The translations under genes were made by a program, and so were the position numbers. 64,000 bases of DNA from an uncultured Flavobacteriaceae bacterium (GTDB taxonomy: Bacteria; Bacteroidota; Bacteroidia; Flavobacteriales; Flavobacteriaceae), in the NCBI GenBank assembly GCA_947500385.1, contig CANMSA010000001.1, positions 186,001 to 250,000 on the forward strand, written 5' to 3'. The notes below the pieces were generated by a model. The model was not told the DNA's origin, did no database searches, and saw only the letters and a program-made list of their open reading frames with translations. Positions 9,082 through 17,804 of this stretch are shown here, in pieces. Positions within the stretch are counted from its first letter, which is position 1; the number at the start of each line of letters is the position of its first letter.

Positions 9082-9129
9082 AAATGACATTATGTCATTT
9101 CAACTGTTTAAAACAGTGACTTTTTGTCA
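9082..9129. promoter_or_regulatory. Three palindromes upstream of hsp20 (candidate activator sites)
   Basis: Three inverted repeats are packed into 48 bases: AAATGACATTATGTCATTT (9082-9100, perfect 9+1+9), ACTGTTTAAAACAGT (9103-9117, perfect 7+1+7) and TGACTTTTTGTCA (9117-9129). The first and third share 14 of 16 bases in direct orientation, 32 bases (three helical turns) apart. They lie upstream of the sigma-54-like element, where an enhancer-binding activator would sit. A repressor is the alternative. Confidence 0.6.
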
Positions 9130-9251
9130 TTTATAGGAATAAAACACTGACAGAACATCCCCTTTCATCTGTTGCACCGTCTTGCTATGGGTTTGTACTT
9201 CTAAATCGTTTGTGAAAGAATATCACTGTCTTGGAAAGCGGAAATCTGATA

Positions 9252-9653
9252 CTAGTTGTAGTGCGCCTTAAAGATATCGATCAACACGTTGGGAGGCACG
9301 ATCTTGTCGGGGTATTTGTGCATGATACTGAGTACTTGCTCAATGGCAGAGGGCGGTAATCCCATTCCCAAGCCGATATTATGCAATCTTGTAATCTCTA
9401 TTGCCTGTTGCCGTTTATCGACGTTCATAAGTAGCATAAGTCGATGAAACTGTAAAATACGGTCTGCCTGGGTTTTTGGCACCACATGTTCGGCTTCTTC
9501 TTCGAAAAGCGCATCAAAGGTCTCACGATCAATCTGGAGATGCGAGGCTACTCCCAACAAGAAGTTATACTCCGGCTCCCCCACTACCTTATCGATCTTG
9601 GCAAAGGCGATCATCTCGGATAAAATACTAAGCTTTTCTTTATATGTACTCAT
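9252..9653 (-). CDS. TerB-like helical protein
   Basis: This soluble all-helical protein of 133 residues has the spacing of TerB-family domains: MIAFAKIDKVVGEPEYNFLLGVA resembles the Asp/Glu-bearing first helix pair, and ILQFHRLMLLMNVDKRQQ the second half. TerB-type domains bind metals or act as scaffolds in stress systems, but a single-domain cytoplasmic member has no assigned reaction. The frame is open 12 codons further upstream. I chose MSTYKEKL (9653) because the upstream residues are polar and unlike the family. The gene has no operon partner. The neighbouring DUF1456 gene is divergent. Confidence 0.6.
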   Translation of the reverse strand: MSTYKEKLSILSEMIAFAKIDKVVGEPEYNFLLGVASHLQIDRETFDALFEEEAEHVVPKTQADRILQFHRLMLLMNVDKRQQAIEITRLHNIGLGMGLPPSAIEQVLSIMHKYPDKIVPPNVLIDIFKAHYN

Positions 9654-9767
9654 TGGACGACGGTTCCCCTTGTTATTATAACTCGGCAAAACGCAATTTC
9701 GTATAAAACCAATGAAACACAGGAGCGGATGGATATTTTGTAATACCTTGCCAAAAATTTCCGCTAT

Positions 9768-10142
9768 ATGTCAAACAACGATGTTTTTAAAAAACTAAGA
9801 GTCGCCTTAATGCTCCGCGACGATGACATTATTGACATCCTAAAACTGGTAGATTTTAAAATAAGCAAGAGTGAATTAAGTGCCTTTTTCCGTAAGGACG
9901 ATCACCCGAATTTTCGGGAGTGTGGAGACCAAGTTTTACGCAACTTTTTAAACGGCTTGGTACTGCATTTAAGAGGCACCAAAGAAAATCCCAAATACCC
10001 GGGCGAGGTACTTATTAAAAGCCAGGGCGAGCTCAAAAAGAAACCTGTTACCTTCGAGAAAAAGCCTTCCACTAAAAAACAGTTCAAGAAAGGGAATAGT
10101 GTTATTACCCCGGTAAAGTATAAGAACAAGGGAAAGCAATAG
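9768..10142 (+). CDS. DUF1456 (YehS-like) family protein
   Basis: This 124-residue cytoplasmic protein carries one copy of the roughly 65-residue DUF1456 unit (residues about 5-70: VFKKLRVALMLRDDDIIDIL, then FFRKDDHPNFRECGDQVLRNFLNGL). Proteobacterial YehS carries two copies in about 156 residues. Here the second half is replaced by a Lys-rich, probably disordered tail (KKKPVTFEKKPSTKKQFKKG), which suggests nucleic-acid or acidic-surface contact. The family's function is unknown. A probable hairpin terminator follows at once. Confidence 0.8.
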   Translation: MSNNDVFKKLRVALMLRDDDIIDILKLVDFKISKSELSAFFRKDDHPNFRECGDQVLRNFLNGLVLHLRGTKENPKYPGEVLIKSQGELKKKPVTFEKKPSTKKQFKKGNSVITPVKYKNKGKQ

Positions 10143-10146
10143 GGTA

Positions 10147-10194
10147 TAAAAAATCCCAATAAAACCGGTACCTACCGATTTCATCAGGATTTTT
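10147..10194. terminator. Probable bidirectional terminator
   Basis: AAAAATCC and GGATTTTT arms enclose a second imperfect stem (AAACCGGTA / TACCGATTT). It sits between two converging genes, DUF1456 on the plus strand and a small secreted protein on the minus strand, and has T-runs on both strands. Confidence 0.5.
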
Positions 10195-10213
10195 AGCTAA
10201 TTCCTATAATTAA

Positions 10214-10564
10214 TTAGGAGTCGATTCGAACCGAAACGGTATATTTTTTACCGGCCTCGAAGTTTGCCATCTCTACTTTATTGTAGTTCAATTTACCTTT
10301 GATAAAAGCATCCAAGGTGGCATCTTCGGTATCTACGGACAGCACTACGATTTCTTTTTCGCTGTTCAATGTAAATAGCACCTGGGCAGTTTTACCTTCG
10401 GTGTCTTCCGTTAAATTGTTGGAGAACAGCAACTTTCCGATTTGAGTAGATAAGTTTTCTGTTTTGGCTTTAGAAGTTTTTTTGGATTTTTTGTTGTCGT
10501 TTGCAAATACACTTCCGGTGGATAGTAGCATTGCAGCTACCACTAATACACTTAGTTTTTTCAT
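10214..10564 (-). CDS. Small secreted protein of unknown function
   Basis: This 116-residue protein has a signal peptide (MKKLSVLVVAAMLLSTGSVFA), a short Lys/Ser/Thr-rich linker (about 22-38) and a compact alpha/beta domain of about 75 residues, with VLFTLNSEKEIVVLSVDTED followed by FIKGKLNYNKV. That pattern of two strands, a helix and a strand resembles small periplasmic domains found widely in flavobacteria, but I do not recognise a named family. It has a long upstream region and no operon partner. Confidence 0.7.
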   Translation of the reverse strand: MKKLSVLVVAAMLLSTGSVFANDNKKSKKTSKAKTENLSTQIGKLLFSNNLTEDTEGKTAQVLFTLNSEKEIVVLSVDTEDATLDAFIKGKLNYNKVEMANFEAGKKYTVSVRIDS

Positions 10565-11178
10565 GACTTGTACGTTTTTTAGCTTCGTCCGATGGTTGTC
10601 GGTTGATTACAAAGCTTGATTAATGATTAATTGATGAATTACTATAAAGACGCTGTAAAAAGGGAATTGTTACATTTGAAATACGTTTTAACAAAACTTT
10701 AGTGCAATATACCCTTATGAATTCATCACAAAACTAGCTAGAAAAGAAGTTCCCTTACAAACACAAAAGCCAAACTTAACCCTTATTTAAAAGGGGTAAC
10801 GGCAATTTAACGAAGCTGTACATTTCACAAAAAATGGTGCGATTGCGGATTTTTTAAAAAAAATAAAAAAAAATTAGTTTACATGAAAAAGTGGTTGGTT
10901 TTTCTCTCGATACGATTTGAAAAGCAATGGAAAACAAAAAAGGCATCGTTCTGAAAATAATGCCTTTCCACTGTAAAACTGGTGATACTATGACCCCACT
11001 TAGATAGGAAGGATATACCATGAATACTTCCTTTTGATGGTTGATGAATTACCTAAAGGGGGACGGTACGCGATAGATTGTTACTACTGTCTTCCCAATT
11101 ACCATCTTTTAGTCTACCTTTTGCCAAACAACCGACACCGCCCCTACGCACTTCCTTAGACTTGTTGGGACCGGACAT
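10565..11178. other. AT-rich intergenic region without a supported gene
   Basis: No frame here looks like a protein gene. The region includes very A/T-rich runs near 10855-10875. A 23-codon frame at 10883-10954 (beginning MKKWLVFLSIRF) is followed by a hairpin with AAAGGCAT/ATGCCTTT arms (about 10939-10967), which has no clear function. The part nearest 10565 must hold the promoter of the small secreted-protein gene, but no clear -7 box was found. Confidence 0.35.
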
Positions 11179-11213
11179 AAAAAAAGAGAGGAACAAAATT
11201 GTTCCCCTCTTCT
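11179..11213 (-). terminator. Rho-independent terminator of sucC
   Basis: On the minus strand, GAGGGGAACAA and TTGTTCCTCTC form a stem with one bulge, followed by TTTTTTT. It begins about 25 bases after the sucC stop codon. Confidence 0.8.
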
Positions 11214-11235
11214 ATAAAGTTCTGTTCTTAAAGCA

Positions 11236-12429
11236 CTATGCCAACACTTCCTTGACCTTATCGGCAGCTTCCTGGAACTGTACGGCCGAGTGGACCGCTA
11301 GACCTGAATTATCGATAATTTCTTTCGCCAATTCCGCATTGGTTCCTTGCAGACGCACAATGATGGGTACTTTAATGGCGTCTCCCATATTCTTATAGGC
11401 ATCTACCACTCCCTGGGCAACACGATCACATCGCACAATACCACCAAAAATATTGATCAATATCGCTTTTACCCCATCATCTTTTAAAATAATTCGAAAG
11501 GCTTCTTCCACGCGCTTGGCATCTGCAGTACCCCCAACATCCAAGAAGTTCGCTGGTTCACCACCGGCCATTTTAATCAAATCCATCGTAGCCATCGCCA
11601 AACCGGCACCATTTACCATGCATCCGACATTCCCATCGAGGTCTACATAGTTCAATCCCACTTCGCGTGCTTCCACTTCAATGGGATTCTCCTCTCGAAG
11701 GTCGCGCATTTCAGCATACGTTTTTCTGCGATAGAGGGCATTGTCATCTATGGAAACTTTGGCATCTACCGCCATAATTTTATCATCCGAAGTCTTTAAT
11801 ACGGGGTTGATCTCGAACATGCTTGAATCACTTTCCACATACGCTTTGTACAAAGACGCTACGAATTTTGACATTTCTTTGAATGCCGTTCCCGAAAGAC
11901 CTAGGTTAAAGGCAATTTTACGGGCCTGAAAAGGCAACAAGCCTGTTGCAGGGTCAATTTCTTCCGTGTAGATCAAATGCGGTGTTTTCTCAGCAACCTC
12001 TTCGATATCCATTCCCCCTTCGGTCGAATACATAATCATATTACGTCCTGTTCCCCTGTTCAAGAGTACCGACATATAAAACTCATTGGTTTCACTATCG
12101 CCCGGATAGTAGACATCTTCTGCAACCAGTACCTTGTGCACTTTTTTACCTTCAGCAGAAGTCTGCGGAGTAATCAAATTCATACCAATGATCTGGCCTG
12201 CCACTTCCTCGACTTCCTTTAGATTCTTTGCCAGCTTTACACCACCACCTTTACCACGACCACCGGCGTGCACTTGTGCCTTGATCACATGCCATCCCGT
12301 TCCGGTTTCGGCCGTAAGCTGTTTTGCCGCATCCACGGCCTCTTTTGCATTATTGGCTACAATTCCACGTTGAATACGCACACCAAAACTTGCTAAAATC
12401 TCTTTTCCCTGATATTCATGAAGGTTCAT
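11236..12429 (-). CDS. sucC: Succinyl-CoA ligase (ADP-forming) subunit beta
   Basis: SucC is the ATP-grasp subunit of succinyl-CoA synthetase, which makes ATP or GTP from succinyl-CoA in the TCA cycle. The 397-residue length is normal. The start MNLHEYQGKEIL is diagnostic. The ATP-grasp region includes KAQVHAGGRGKGGGVK, and the C-terminal ligase part includes GGTADAKRVEEAF and NIFGGIVRCD. The alpha subunit gene (sucD) is not adjacent, so the two subunits are encoded apart, as in many Bacteroidota. A -7 box lies just upstream and a strong terminator downstream, so it is a single-gene transcript. Confidence 0.97.
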   Translation of the reverse strand: MNLHEYQGKEILASFGVRIQRGIVANNAKEAVDAAKQLTAETGTGWHVIKAQVHAGGRGKGGGVKLAKNLKEVEEVAGQIIGMNLITPQTSAEGKKVHKVLVAEDVYYPGDSETNEFYMSVLLNRGTGRNMIMYSTEGGMDIEEVAEKTPHLIYTEEIDPATGLLPFQARKIAFNLGLSGTAFKEMSKFVASLYKAYVESDSSMFEINPVLKTSDDKIMAVDAKVSIDDNALYRRKTYAEMRDLREENPIEVEAREVGLNYVDLDGNVGCMVNGAGLAMATMDLIKMAGGEPANFLDVGGTADAKRVEEAFRIILKDDGVKAILINIFGGIVRCDRVAQGVVDAYKNMGDAIKVPIIVRLQGTNAELAKEIIDNSGLAVHSAVQFQEAADKVKEVLA

Positions 12430-12456
12430 ATATACTAACTGTCTTTAGGTTCGGAT

Positions 12457-12465
12457 GCAAAAATA
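12457..12465 (-). promoter_or_regulatory. -7 box (TATTTTTGC) of sucC
   Basis: TATTTTTGC on the minus strand matches the Bacteroidota TAnnTTTG element 28 bases upstream of the sucC start codon. No clear TTTG is seen at -33. Confidence 0.55.
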
Positions 12466-12589
12466 GGAAACCTAACGGATTTACACTAACGATACAGAAG
12501 AAGGTCAAAAAATAAATACAAAATCGGGCATGGAGCGCCGTTTGCCTCATACTTAAAGATGAAGAAGTAAGAGATCCAACCCGTAATTA

Positions 12590-13228
12590 TTACACCTCTA
12601 AGCCTTCAAAATCCAAAGGGTCGAAATTTTTAAAATGACCGTTGAGCGCAATGGCCCTTTTGGTGCGGTCTACCTCCTTTAACACCACGATGGTGGCCAT
12701 AAGATGCCCGCGCATGTACGCCAATCGGTCACTTTCTTTGGTCATCAAGAGCAGTTCATACTCCTGCTCCATGGACAACCCCATTTTATGCACCAGTATA
12801 AAGCTATGGAACTTCTCTACCGGAATCGGCGTAAAAGGCACATCCATCAATGCGTATAGCTCCTTTATCTTGGTCAGCACCTCGGCTCTCAATTCATCGG
12901 TAGCATCGTTGACGTTTTCCAAGAACTCCACTTCTCCCCCCGCATACATTTTATCATCCATGGTGTTCTCGAAAGTCAATACCTTAAAAACTTGCCGTGC
13001 CACACAAGTAACGTCCATTTCCCCTCCCTCGTATGTGGTCACCACCTCGACTAGCTGCACTTCGGTACCATAGGCAAGGCCCTCATTTATATATACGGGG
13101 ATGCCGAAGGTAATGGCTTCATCCCTACAATCATGAATCAACTGTTTGTAGCGCTCCTCGAAGATGTGCAAGGGCACCGTTTCACCTGGGAAAAAGATAG
13201 ATTGTAAGGGAAATAAAGGTAATTTCAT
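12590..13228 (-). CDS. LON-substrate-binding-domain protein
   Basis: This 212-residue protein consists of the LON N-terminal (substrate-binding) domain alone, with no AAA+ or protease part. The start LPLFPLQSIFFPGETVPLHIFEERY is the typical first motif, and TFGIPVY and a VV..Y.GG..DV motif follow. The C-terminal half is helical. Stand-alone LON-domain proteins are conserved in Bacteroidota and thought to bind proteins; no catalytic residues are present. No operon partner is seen. The gene is divergent from lysA, with 166 bases between them. Confidence 0.85.
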   Translation of the reverse strand: MKLPLFPLQSIFFPGETVPLHIFEERYKQLIHDCRDEAITFGIPVYINEGLAYGTEVQLVEVVTTYEGGEMDVTCVARQVFKVLTFENTMDDKMYAGGEVEFLENVNDATDELRAEVLTKIKELYALMDVPFTPIPVEKFHSFILVHKMGLSMEQEYELLLMTKESDRLAYMRGHLMATIVVLKEVDRTKRAIALNGHFKNFDPLDFEGLEV

Positions 13229-13394
13229 TTTTAATTTTTACTAAAAATACAATTCAGATACCAGCGACACAAGGGAAGATGCTCTAAATTCTTTTGTTAT
13301 ATTTAAAACATTATGTTGTATTTGTAATATTTTAGTTTGTTTATTTGTGCATACGAAATAATGCGACTACATTCGCTAAAAAAGAAGCATTTCC

Positions 13395-14636
13395 ATGAAG
13401 CAGGCCGATTTACTTAAAATAGCCAACACCTACGGCAACCCCGTCTATGTCTACGATTCCGAAAAAATAATTTCTCAATTCAATCGATTGACAAAGGCAT
13501 TTAGCAGTGTTCAGAAACTACAGTTAAATTATGCCGCCAAGGCGCTTTCGAATATTAGTATTTTAAAACTAATGAACAGTTTGGGAAGTGGTCTGGACAC
13601 CGTTTCGATACAGGAGGTACAACTTGGTCTTTTGGCGGGTTTCAAACCGGAATCGATCATCTTTACACCAAACGGTGTTTCGTTGGAAGAAATTGAAGAG
13701 GCCGCCAAATTAGGGGTGCGTATCAATATTGACAATCTTTCGGTATTGGAGCAGTTTGGGGGCAAACACCCCGATATTCCCGTATGTATTCGAATCAACC
13801 CTCATGTGATGGCAGGAGGAAACTCCAATATTTCCGTAGGTCATATCGATTCCAAGTTTGGTATTAGCATTCATCAGATTCCACATTTGTTACGCATCGT
13901 AAATCTTACCAAAATGAATATCAATGGTATTCATATGCACACCGGTAGTGATATCTTGGATATTGATGTGTTTCTCTATGCTTCTGAAATCTTATTCGAA
14001 ACCGCCAAGAATTTTGAAAACCTCGATTTCATAGATTTTGGGAGCGGCTTTAAGGTACCTTATAAAGAAGGGGATATTGAGACCAATGTGGAAGAACTGG
14101 GTAAAAAACTAGGCGCCCGGTTTAATGAGTTCAGCAAGGAATATGGAAAAGAACTCACCCTGGCTTTTGAACCGGGTAAGTTTTTAGTAAGCGAGGCCGG
14201 CTTTTTCCTGACGCGGGTAAATGTTGTTAAACAAACCACCTCTACTGTCTTTGCCAGCGTAGATTCAGGCTTCAACCATTTGATTCGCCCAATGCTCTAT
14301 GGGGCATCGCACCAAATAATAAATGTTTCCAACCCCAAAGGTAGGGAGCGTTTTTATTCCGTTGTCGGCTATATTTGCGAAACCGATACCTTTGCCAGCA
14401 ATCGACGCATCAGTGAAATTTCGGAAGGTGACATTCTCTGCTTTAAGAATGCGGGGGCCTATTGCTATACGATGGCCAGCAACTACAATTCGCGCTTTCG
14501 CCCGCCAGAAGTGTTATGGCACAAAGGCGAAGCGATCTTAATTAGGGAACGTGAAAATTTTGATGACCTAATTCGAGGGCAGGTCGATGTAAAAGATTTG
14601 TTTTTACCAAAGAAACAAAAAGCCACGGCTAAATAA
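13395..14636 (+). CDS. lysA: Diaminopimelate decarboxylase
   Basis: LysA is a PLP enzyme that decarboxylates meso-diaminopimelate to lysine, the last step of lysine synthesis. The 413-residue protein shows the PLP lysine at K49 (QLNYAAKALSN), the glycine-rich HMHTGSDI region, the FEPGKFLV motif and the conserved Cys in CETDTFAS, contributed across the dimer. The start MKQADLLKIANTYGNPVYVYD is normal for the family. It is a single gene. The converging downstream gene is unrelated. Confidence 0.95.
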   Translation: MKQADLLKIANTYGNPVYVYDSEKIISQFNRLTKAFSSVQKLQLNYAAKALSNISILKLMNSLGSGLDTVSIQEVQLGLLAGFKPESIIFTPNGVSLEEIEEAAKLGVRINIDNLSVLEQFGGKHPDIPVCIRINPHVMAGGNSNISVGHIDSKFGISIHQIPHLLRIVNLTKMNINGIHMHTGSDILDIDVFLYASEILFETAKNFENLDFIDFGSGFKVPYKEGDIETNVEELGKKLGARFNEFSKEYGKELTLAFEPGKFLVSEAGFFLTRVNVVKQTTSTVFASVDSGFNHLIRPMLYGASHQIINVSNPKGRERFYSVVGYICETDTFASNRRISEISEGDILCFKNAGAYCYTMASNYNSRFRPPEVLWHKGEAILIRERENFDDLIRGQVDVKDLFLPKKQKATAK

Positions 14637-14676
14637 CCGCGGCCAGTTCTTTTGTTTGGGTAGTAGGATCGACCTC

Positions 14677-15087
14677 TTAAAGGTTATTTTCAAGAAGTGA
14701 TTGCACTGTTTTTGCCCGATCATCTACATAGTGAATATTGGTAGTGGGTTTATGATCTAAAGTCAGTACTTTGTTTTCAAAGGCCGACCAACGCGATGCG
14801 GAACTGATGCCTTCCTCGTTTTTGATCACGATCTTGTCCAGGCTCTCCGTGATGGCTTCCTTACCCATGTCATCGGCACAAATGCTTTCAAAGGCTTTGA
14901 CCAATGGTTGAAAGTATACCTGTGGCCACGCTTCTTCGTACAGGTGGCTCATACCTTCTATTGCAAGCGAATCCCAGGCCACTTCGACCGCCACTTCTTT
15001 CCCAACTACTTTTTTTACATCTTCCAAAAAACTCTTATAAGTGGTTTCTTGAAATGCTTTTACTATTCTTCTTTCTGCTAATCCCAT
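14677..15087 (-). CDS. Orphan protein sharing a domain with its upstream neighbour
   Basis: I do not recognise a named family. The 136-residue protein has no signal peptide or membrane helix. Its middle (about residues 62-95: FESICADDMGKEAITESLDKIVI...EEG) resembles residues about 155-195 of the neighbouring gene (LKNIAGDTMGKEALKAIRGIQIT..EG). The two genes are 18 bases apart on the same strand, so they are probably co-transcribed and may have arisen by duplication. Each C-terminus is amphipathic (VQSLLENNL here, LQEQLEKYL in the partner), which could let them interact. Confidence 0.7.
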   Translation of the reverse strand: MGLAERRIVKAFQETTYKSFLEDVKKVVGKEVAVEVAWDSLAIEGMSHLYEEAWPQVYFQPLVKAFESICADDMGKEAITESLDKIVIKNEEGISSASRWSAFENKVLTLDHKPTTNIHYVDDRAKTVQSLLENNL

Positions 15088-15105
15088 TTTGTTATTTTTA
15101 GGTTA

Positions 15106-15777
15106 CTATAGATATTTCTCCAGCTGCTCCTGAAGTACTTTTTTCAGATCTTTTTTTAGTTTTCGGTTGACATCAAGTTGAATGGTGATGCCTTCCGTTC
15201 CTTTTTCAACTGCCAGTTCCCCTTCTCGCAACGTAATTTGAATCCCCCTTATTGCCTTAAGGGCCTCTTTTCCCATGGTGTCCCCGGCAATGTTCTTTAG
15301 TACCTCACTTAGAACATTCAAGAACATGTCAAATTGATACTTTTCCACATCCGTATTGCATTGTTTTGCCCAATCAATAGCCCTAAGTTCAATGGCATAC
15401 GTGGTTTTTACTTGTGCGCTTAATTCCTGCACTTTTCGTTTCATCGCAAGCGAAGTTGGCACTTCGTTTTGTGGTACGGCCACGTATCGGTCGTCTGTCA
15501 GCACAGCTAGCAAGGCGGTCGGCGTTACTATCTCAATCCCCGATACGGAACCCACATTGACATAACTAATAGTTTCGGCATCCCCCACTACTATGGCGTT
15601 GCCATCTTGGTCAACTGCTAAAGGGACCCCCACGATCTCAAAACCCGATGCGAGTCCGAGCCGTACCTGTACACGTTTTGATGATTCATTTGCCGCTCTA
15701 TTGAAAGCAACGACCTTCTTAAAAACCGCTAAGGGCTTTTGCACGGTCAACAACGGAATAACTTTTTCTAAGTTCAT
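15106..15777 (-). CDS. Orphan protein, first gene of a two-gene pair
   Basis: This 223-residue cytoplasmic protein has no recognised family. Residues about 1-110 look beta-rich (RVQVRLGLASGFEIVGVPLAVDQDG, ETISYVNVGSVSGIEIVTP, then RYVAVPQNEVPTS), reminding of small barrel domains. Residues about 115-160 are helical. Residues about 165-223 contain the DTMGKEAL..I.I..EG segment shared with the next gene and a Lys-rich amphipathic tail (RKLKKDLKKVLQEQLEKYL). The gene lies upstream of the 136-residue relative in the same direction. Confidence 0.7.
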   Translation of the reverse strand: MNLEKVIPLLTVQKPLAVFKKVVAFNRAANESSKRVQVRLGLASGFEIVGVPLAVDQDGNAIVVGDAETISYVNVGSVSGIEIVTPTALLAVLTDDRYVAVPQNEVPTSLAMKRKVQELSAQVKTTYAIELRAIDWAKQCNTDVEKYQFDMFLNVLSEVLKNIAGDTMGKEALKAIRGIQITLREGELAVEKGTEGITIQLDVNRKLKKDLKKVLQEQLEKYL

Positions 15778-15964
15778 AAAGATTTTTTTTTTAATTCACT
15801 TTCATTTTCCAAAGGAAGCCAGTTATCATCAACGCATAAATCAAAGGCATCGTATACTACAAAACTACTTTGGGGCTTTCTTTTTTAATTGGCCGAATCC
15901 AGTGAAATTGTCTCCCTAAAAACAGCTGTTTTCTCCCATTGAAATAAAGTTCCACTATTTTCGT

Positions 15965-15972
15965 TAGTTTTG
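15965..15972 (+). promoter_or_regulatory. -7 box (TAGTTTTG) of the thioredoxin-like gene
   Basis: TAGTTTTG matches TAnnTTTG 37 bases upstream of the start codon at 16010. The -33 region is weak. Confidence 0.45.
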
Positions 15973-16009
15973 GTATAGTAATTGGACTAACATCCGAAAC
16001 TTAAGTACC

Positions 16010-16543
16010 ATGAAAAGAGCGACCCCATTTCTTTCGAAACCTATCTTGTTTTTGTTTTTTGGTCTTTTAACCATTTCCCTGCAAGCACAGGAGGTAGAAT
16101 GGCTCAGTTGGGACGAGGCTGCCAAACTTGCCGAAAGTGATAAAAACCCGAAAAAAATCTTCGTAGATGTCTATACTGACTGGTGTGGCTGGTGTAAAAA
16201 AATGGACAAGGATACCTTTCAAAATGCCGAAGTTGCCGCGTATATGAAAGCTAATTTTTATATGGTGAAGTTAGATGGAGAAGGCAAAGATCCTATTGAG
16301 TTCAAAGGCAAGACCTATAATTTTGTTCCTTCCGGAAGAAAAGGGTACCACGAATTTGCCGCTGCCTTATTGCAGGGAAAATTAAGTTATCCTACGACCG
16401 TATTCCTGGATGAGGAAATGAACATGCTCTCCCCGGTTCCTGGCTATCAAAAGCCAAAGCCATTCTTAAACATCGCCAAATATTTTGGGGATAATATCTA
16501 CAAGGAAAAAGATTGGAAGACGTATTCGGCTAGCGGGAAGTAA
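16010..16543 (+). CDS. Exported thioredoxin-fold protein
   Basis: This 177-residue protein has an N-terminal signal peptide (cleavage near LQAQ, residues 24-27) and a thioredoxin fold with the redox pair C59-G-W-C62 in FVDVYTDWCGWCKKMD. This pattern belongs to the DUF255/thioredoxin_7-like periplasmic proteins. It would act in the periplasm on protein disulfides or as an oxidoreductase, but its partner is unknown. A cis-Pro is visible in KLSYPTTVFLDE. It is a single gene with its own -7 box. Confidence 0.88.
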   Translation: MKRATPFLSKPILFLFFGLLTISLQAQEVEWLSWDEAAKLAESDKNPKKIFVDVYTDWCGWCKKMDKDTFQNAEVAAYMKANFYMVKLDGEGKDPIEFKGKTYNFVPSGRKGYHEFAAALLQGKLSYPTTVFLDEEMNMLSPVPGYQKPKPFLNIAKYFGDNIYKEKDWKTYSASGK

Positions 16544-16596
16544 TCCTGTCCTGATGCCTCTCGGAAATAAGGCTCGTTGCTACCTGTCATGAATCC

Positions 16597-17688
16597 CTAT
16601 TGGTAGAATGCAATAATCTTCAATCCCAATTTCTCAAATTCAGGATCACTGGCAAGTTTACTACGGTAAAAAAAAGCTTTGACCGTTTTGATAACGTCCA
16701 CTGATTTTTCATTTCCCAAAAACCGTTCACCTCCCGAAAACACTCTTGTATTACCCTGGGTGGATATCTCCCCTGTAGTCAAGATCCTCGATTTTTGCCA
16801 ATTTGTTGCTGCCAAAAGCACCTCTTGCAACTGTTCTTTGAATGCGGCATGCGTTGCATCATTCAACAATGTAAAAAGTTCGAATCCCAAGGCAGCCGCA
16901 ACGCCATTGTAGCTTGAATCCCATCCCCCGCCTTCAATAAAATAGCCTTCTTCGGGATTTGTTTGTTCCGTAGCCGCTTTCGCGAACCCAAGCCCCATAG
17001 TTTTGGCCTGTTCATCTCCCAACAAATCTCCCAGTCCATAGTAAGCAATCGCATTGAACAGCATACGATTTGGTGCCTGCCCATCTATAGCCATTAAAAC
17101 GCTTTCTTTACGCTTTAAATAACCGAGCATCATTTGGATCTTGGGTTTGAGCGCATCCATGTTTTGTCTGGCTTCGGCAAGGGATATATCGTTTCTGAAC
17201 CATTCCGAATGCGTGAGACTATGCAAGCTAATCGCCAGGCTATAGGCAAAAAAGGCGGTTCCACTGGCCAAATCACCGTCTGAAGGTACCCGGTAGTCAG
17301 GGGTGTTCAGCAATGCTTCCGGGATTACCAGTTCAAAATCCCCTTCCGGTTTTTGAAACGAGAACGAATACTGTAAATTTTGAAAGTAAGCGGCTACCGC
17401 AGCCTTGTTCCGGGCTTGAACGGCATAATCCGAAATTCGGGTCATATTCAGTTGAAAACGAACATGAAAATATCCGTTTTTGTTTCTTCCCAGAGCCCCT
17501 AGTTTATTGGGTTTTTCAACTGCCGATTCAATCAAATCGGCACGAATTCCCAAAACCAGATCGTTATATCCCACTTTTGGATCTAGGGTGTAATGCTCGT
17601 AAACGGTACCAATGTTTTCCCTTTCCTTGTTGCTGCAAGCGATATGAACGAAAAGGATACATACCACAATCCTTACTTTGGAAATCAT
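16597..17688 (-). CDS. Lipoprotein of unknown function, alpha/alpha-toroid-like
   Basis: This 363-residue protein has a lipobox (VHIAC, Cys18) and is predicted to be membrane-anchored. The body is mostly helical. The segment EGYFIEGGGWDSSYNGVAAALG, with conserved aromatic and Asp residues, resembles the inner-helix loops of (alpha/alpha)n-barrel polysaccharide lyases and glycosidases. No adjacent carbohydrate genes support that role, and I cannot identify catalytic residues with confidence. It is flanked by a convergent thioredoxin-like gene and by guaB. Confidence 0.6.
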   Translation of the reverse strand: MISKVRIVVCILFVHIACSNKERENIGTVYEHYTLDPKVGYNDLVLGIRADLIESAVEKPNKLGALGRNKNGYFHVRFQLNMTRISDYAVQARNKAAVAAYFQNLQYSFSFQKPEGDFELVIPEALLNTPDYRVPSDGDLASGTAFFAYSLAISLHSLTHSEWFRNDISLAEARQNMDALKPKIQMMLGYLKRKESVLMAIDGQAPNRMLFNAIAYYGLGDLLGDEQAKTMGLGFAKAATEQTNPEEGYFIEGGGWDSSYNGVAAALGFELFTLLNDATHAAFKEQLQEVLLAATNWQKSRILTTGEISTQGNTRVFSGGERFLGNEKSVDVIKTVKAFFYRSKLASDPEFEKLGLKIIAFYQ

Positions 17689-17804
17689 AACTATTCACTT
17701 TTGAATACCTATGACTATTTCCTGAAGAAAAGGTTTAGTCATCGAGGGAGGACACAATGCCCCTGGGTTTTTAAGATGACCTGGCCAGGGTATTTCGTAT
17801 CGTC

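Noticed and set aside
10883-10954. 23-codon frame beginning MKKWLVFLSIRF upstream of a hairpin
   Set aside because: No promoter or relative was found and the region is very AT-rich; kept only as a remark in the intergenic entry.
17759-17793. CCCTGG/CCAGGG inverted repeat after guaB
   Set aside because: The loop is long (18 bases) and no T-run follows, so it is not a clear terminator or operator.
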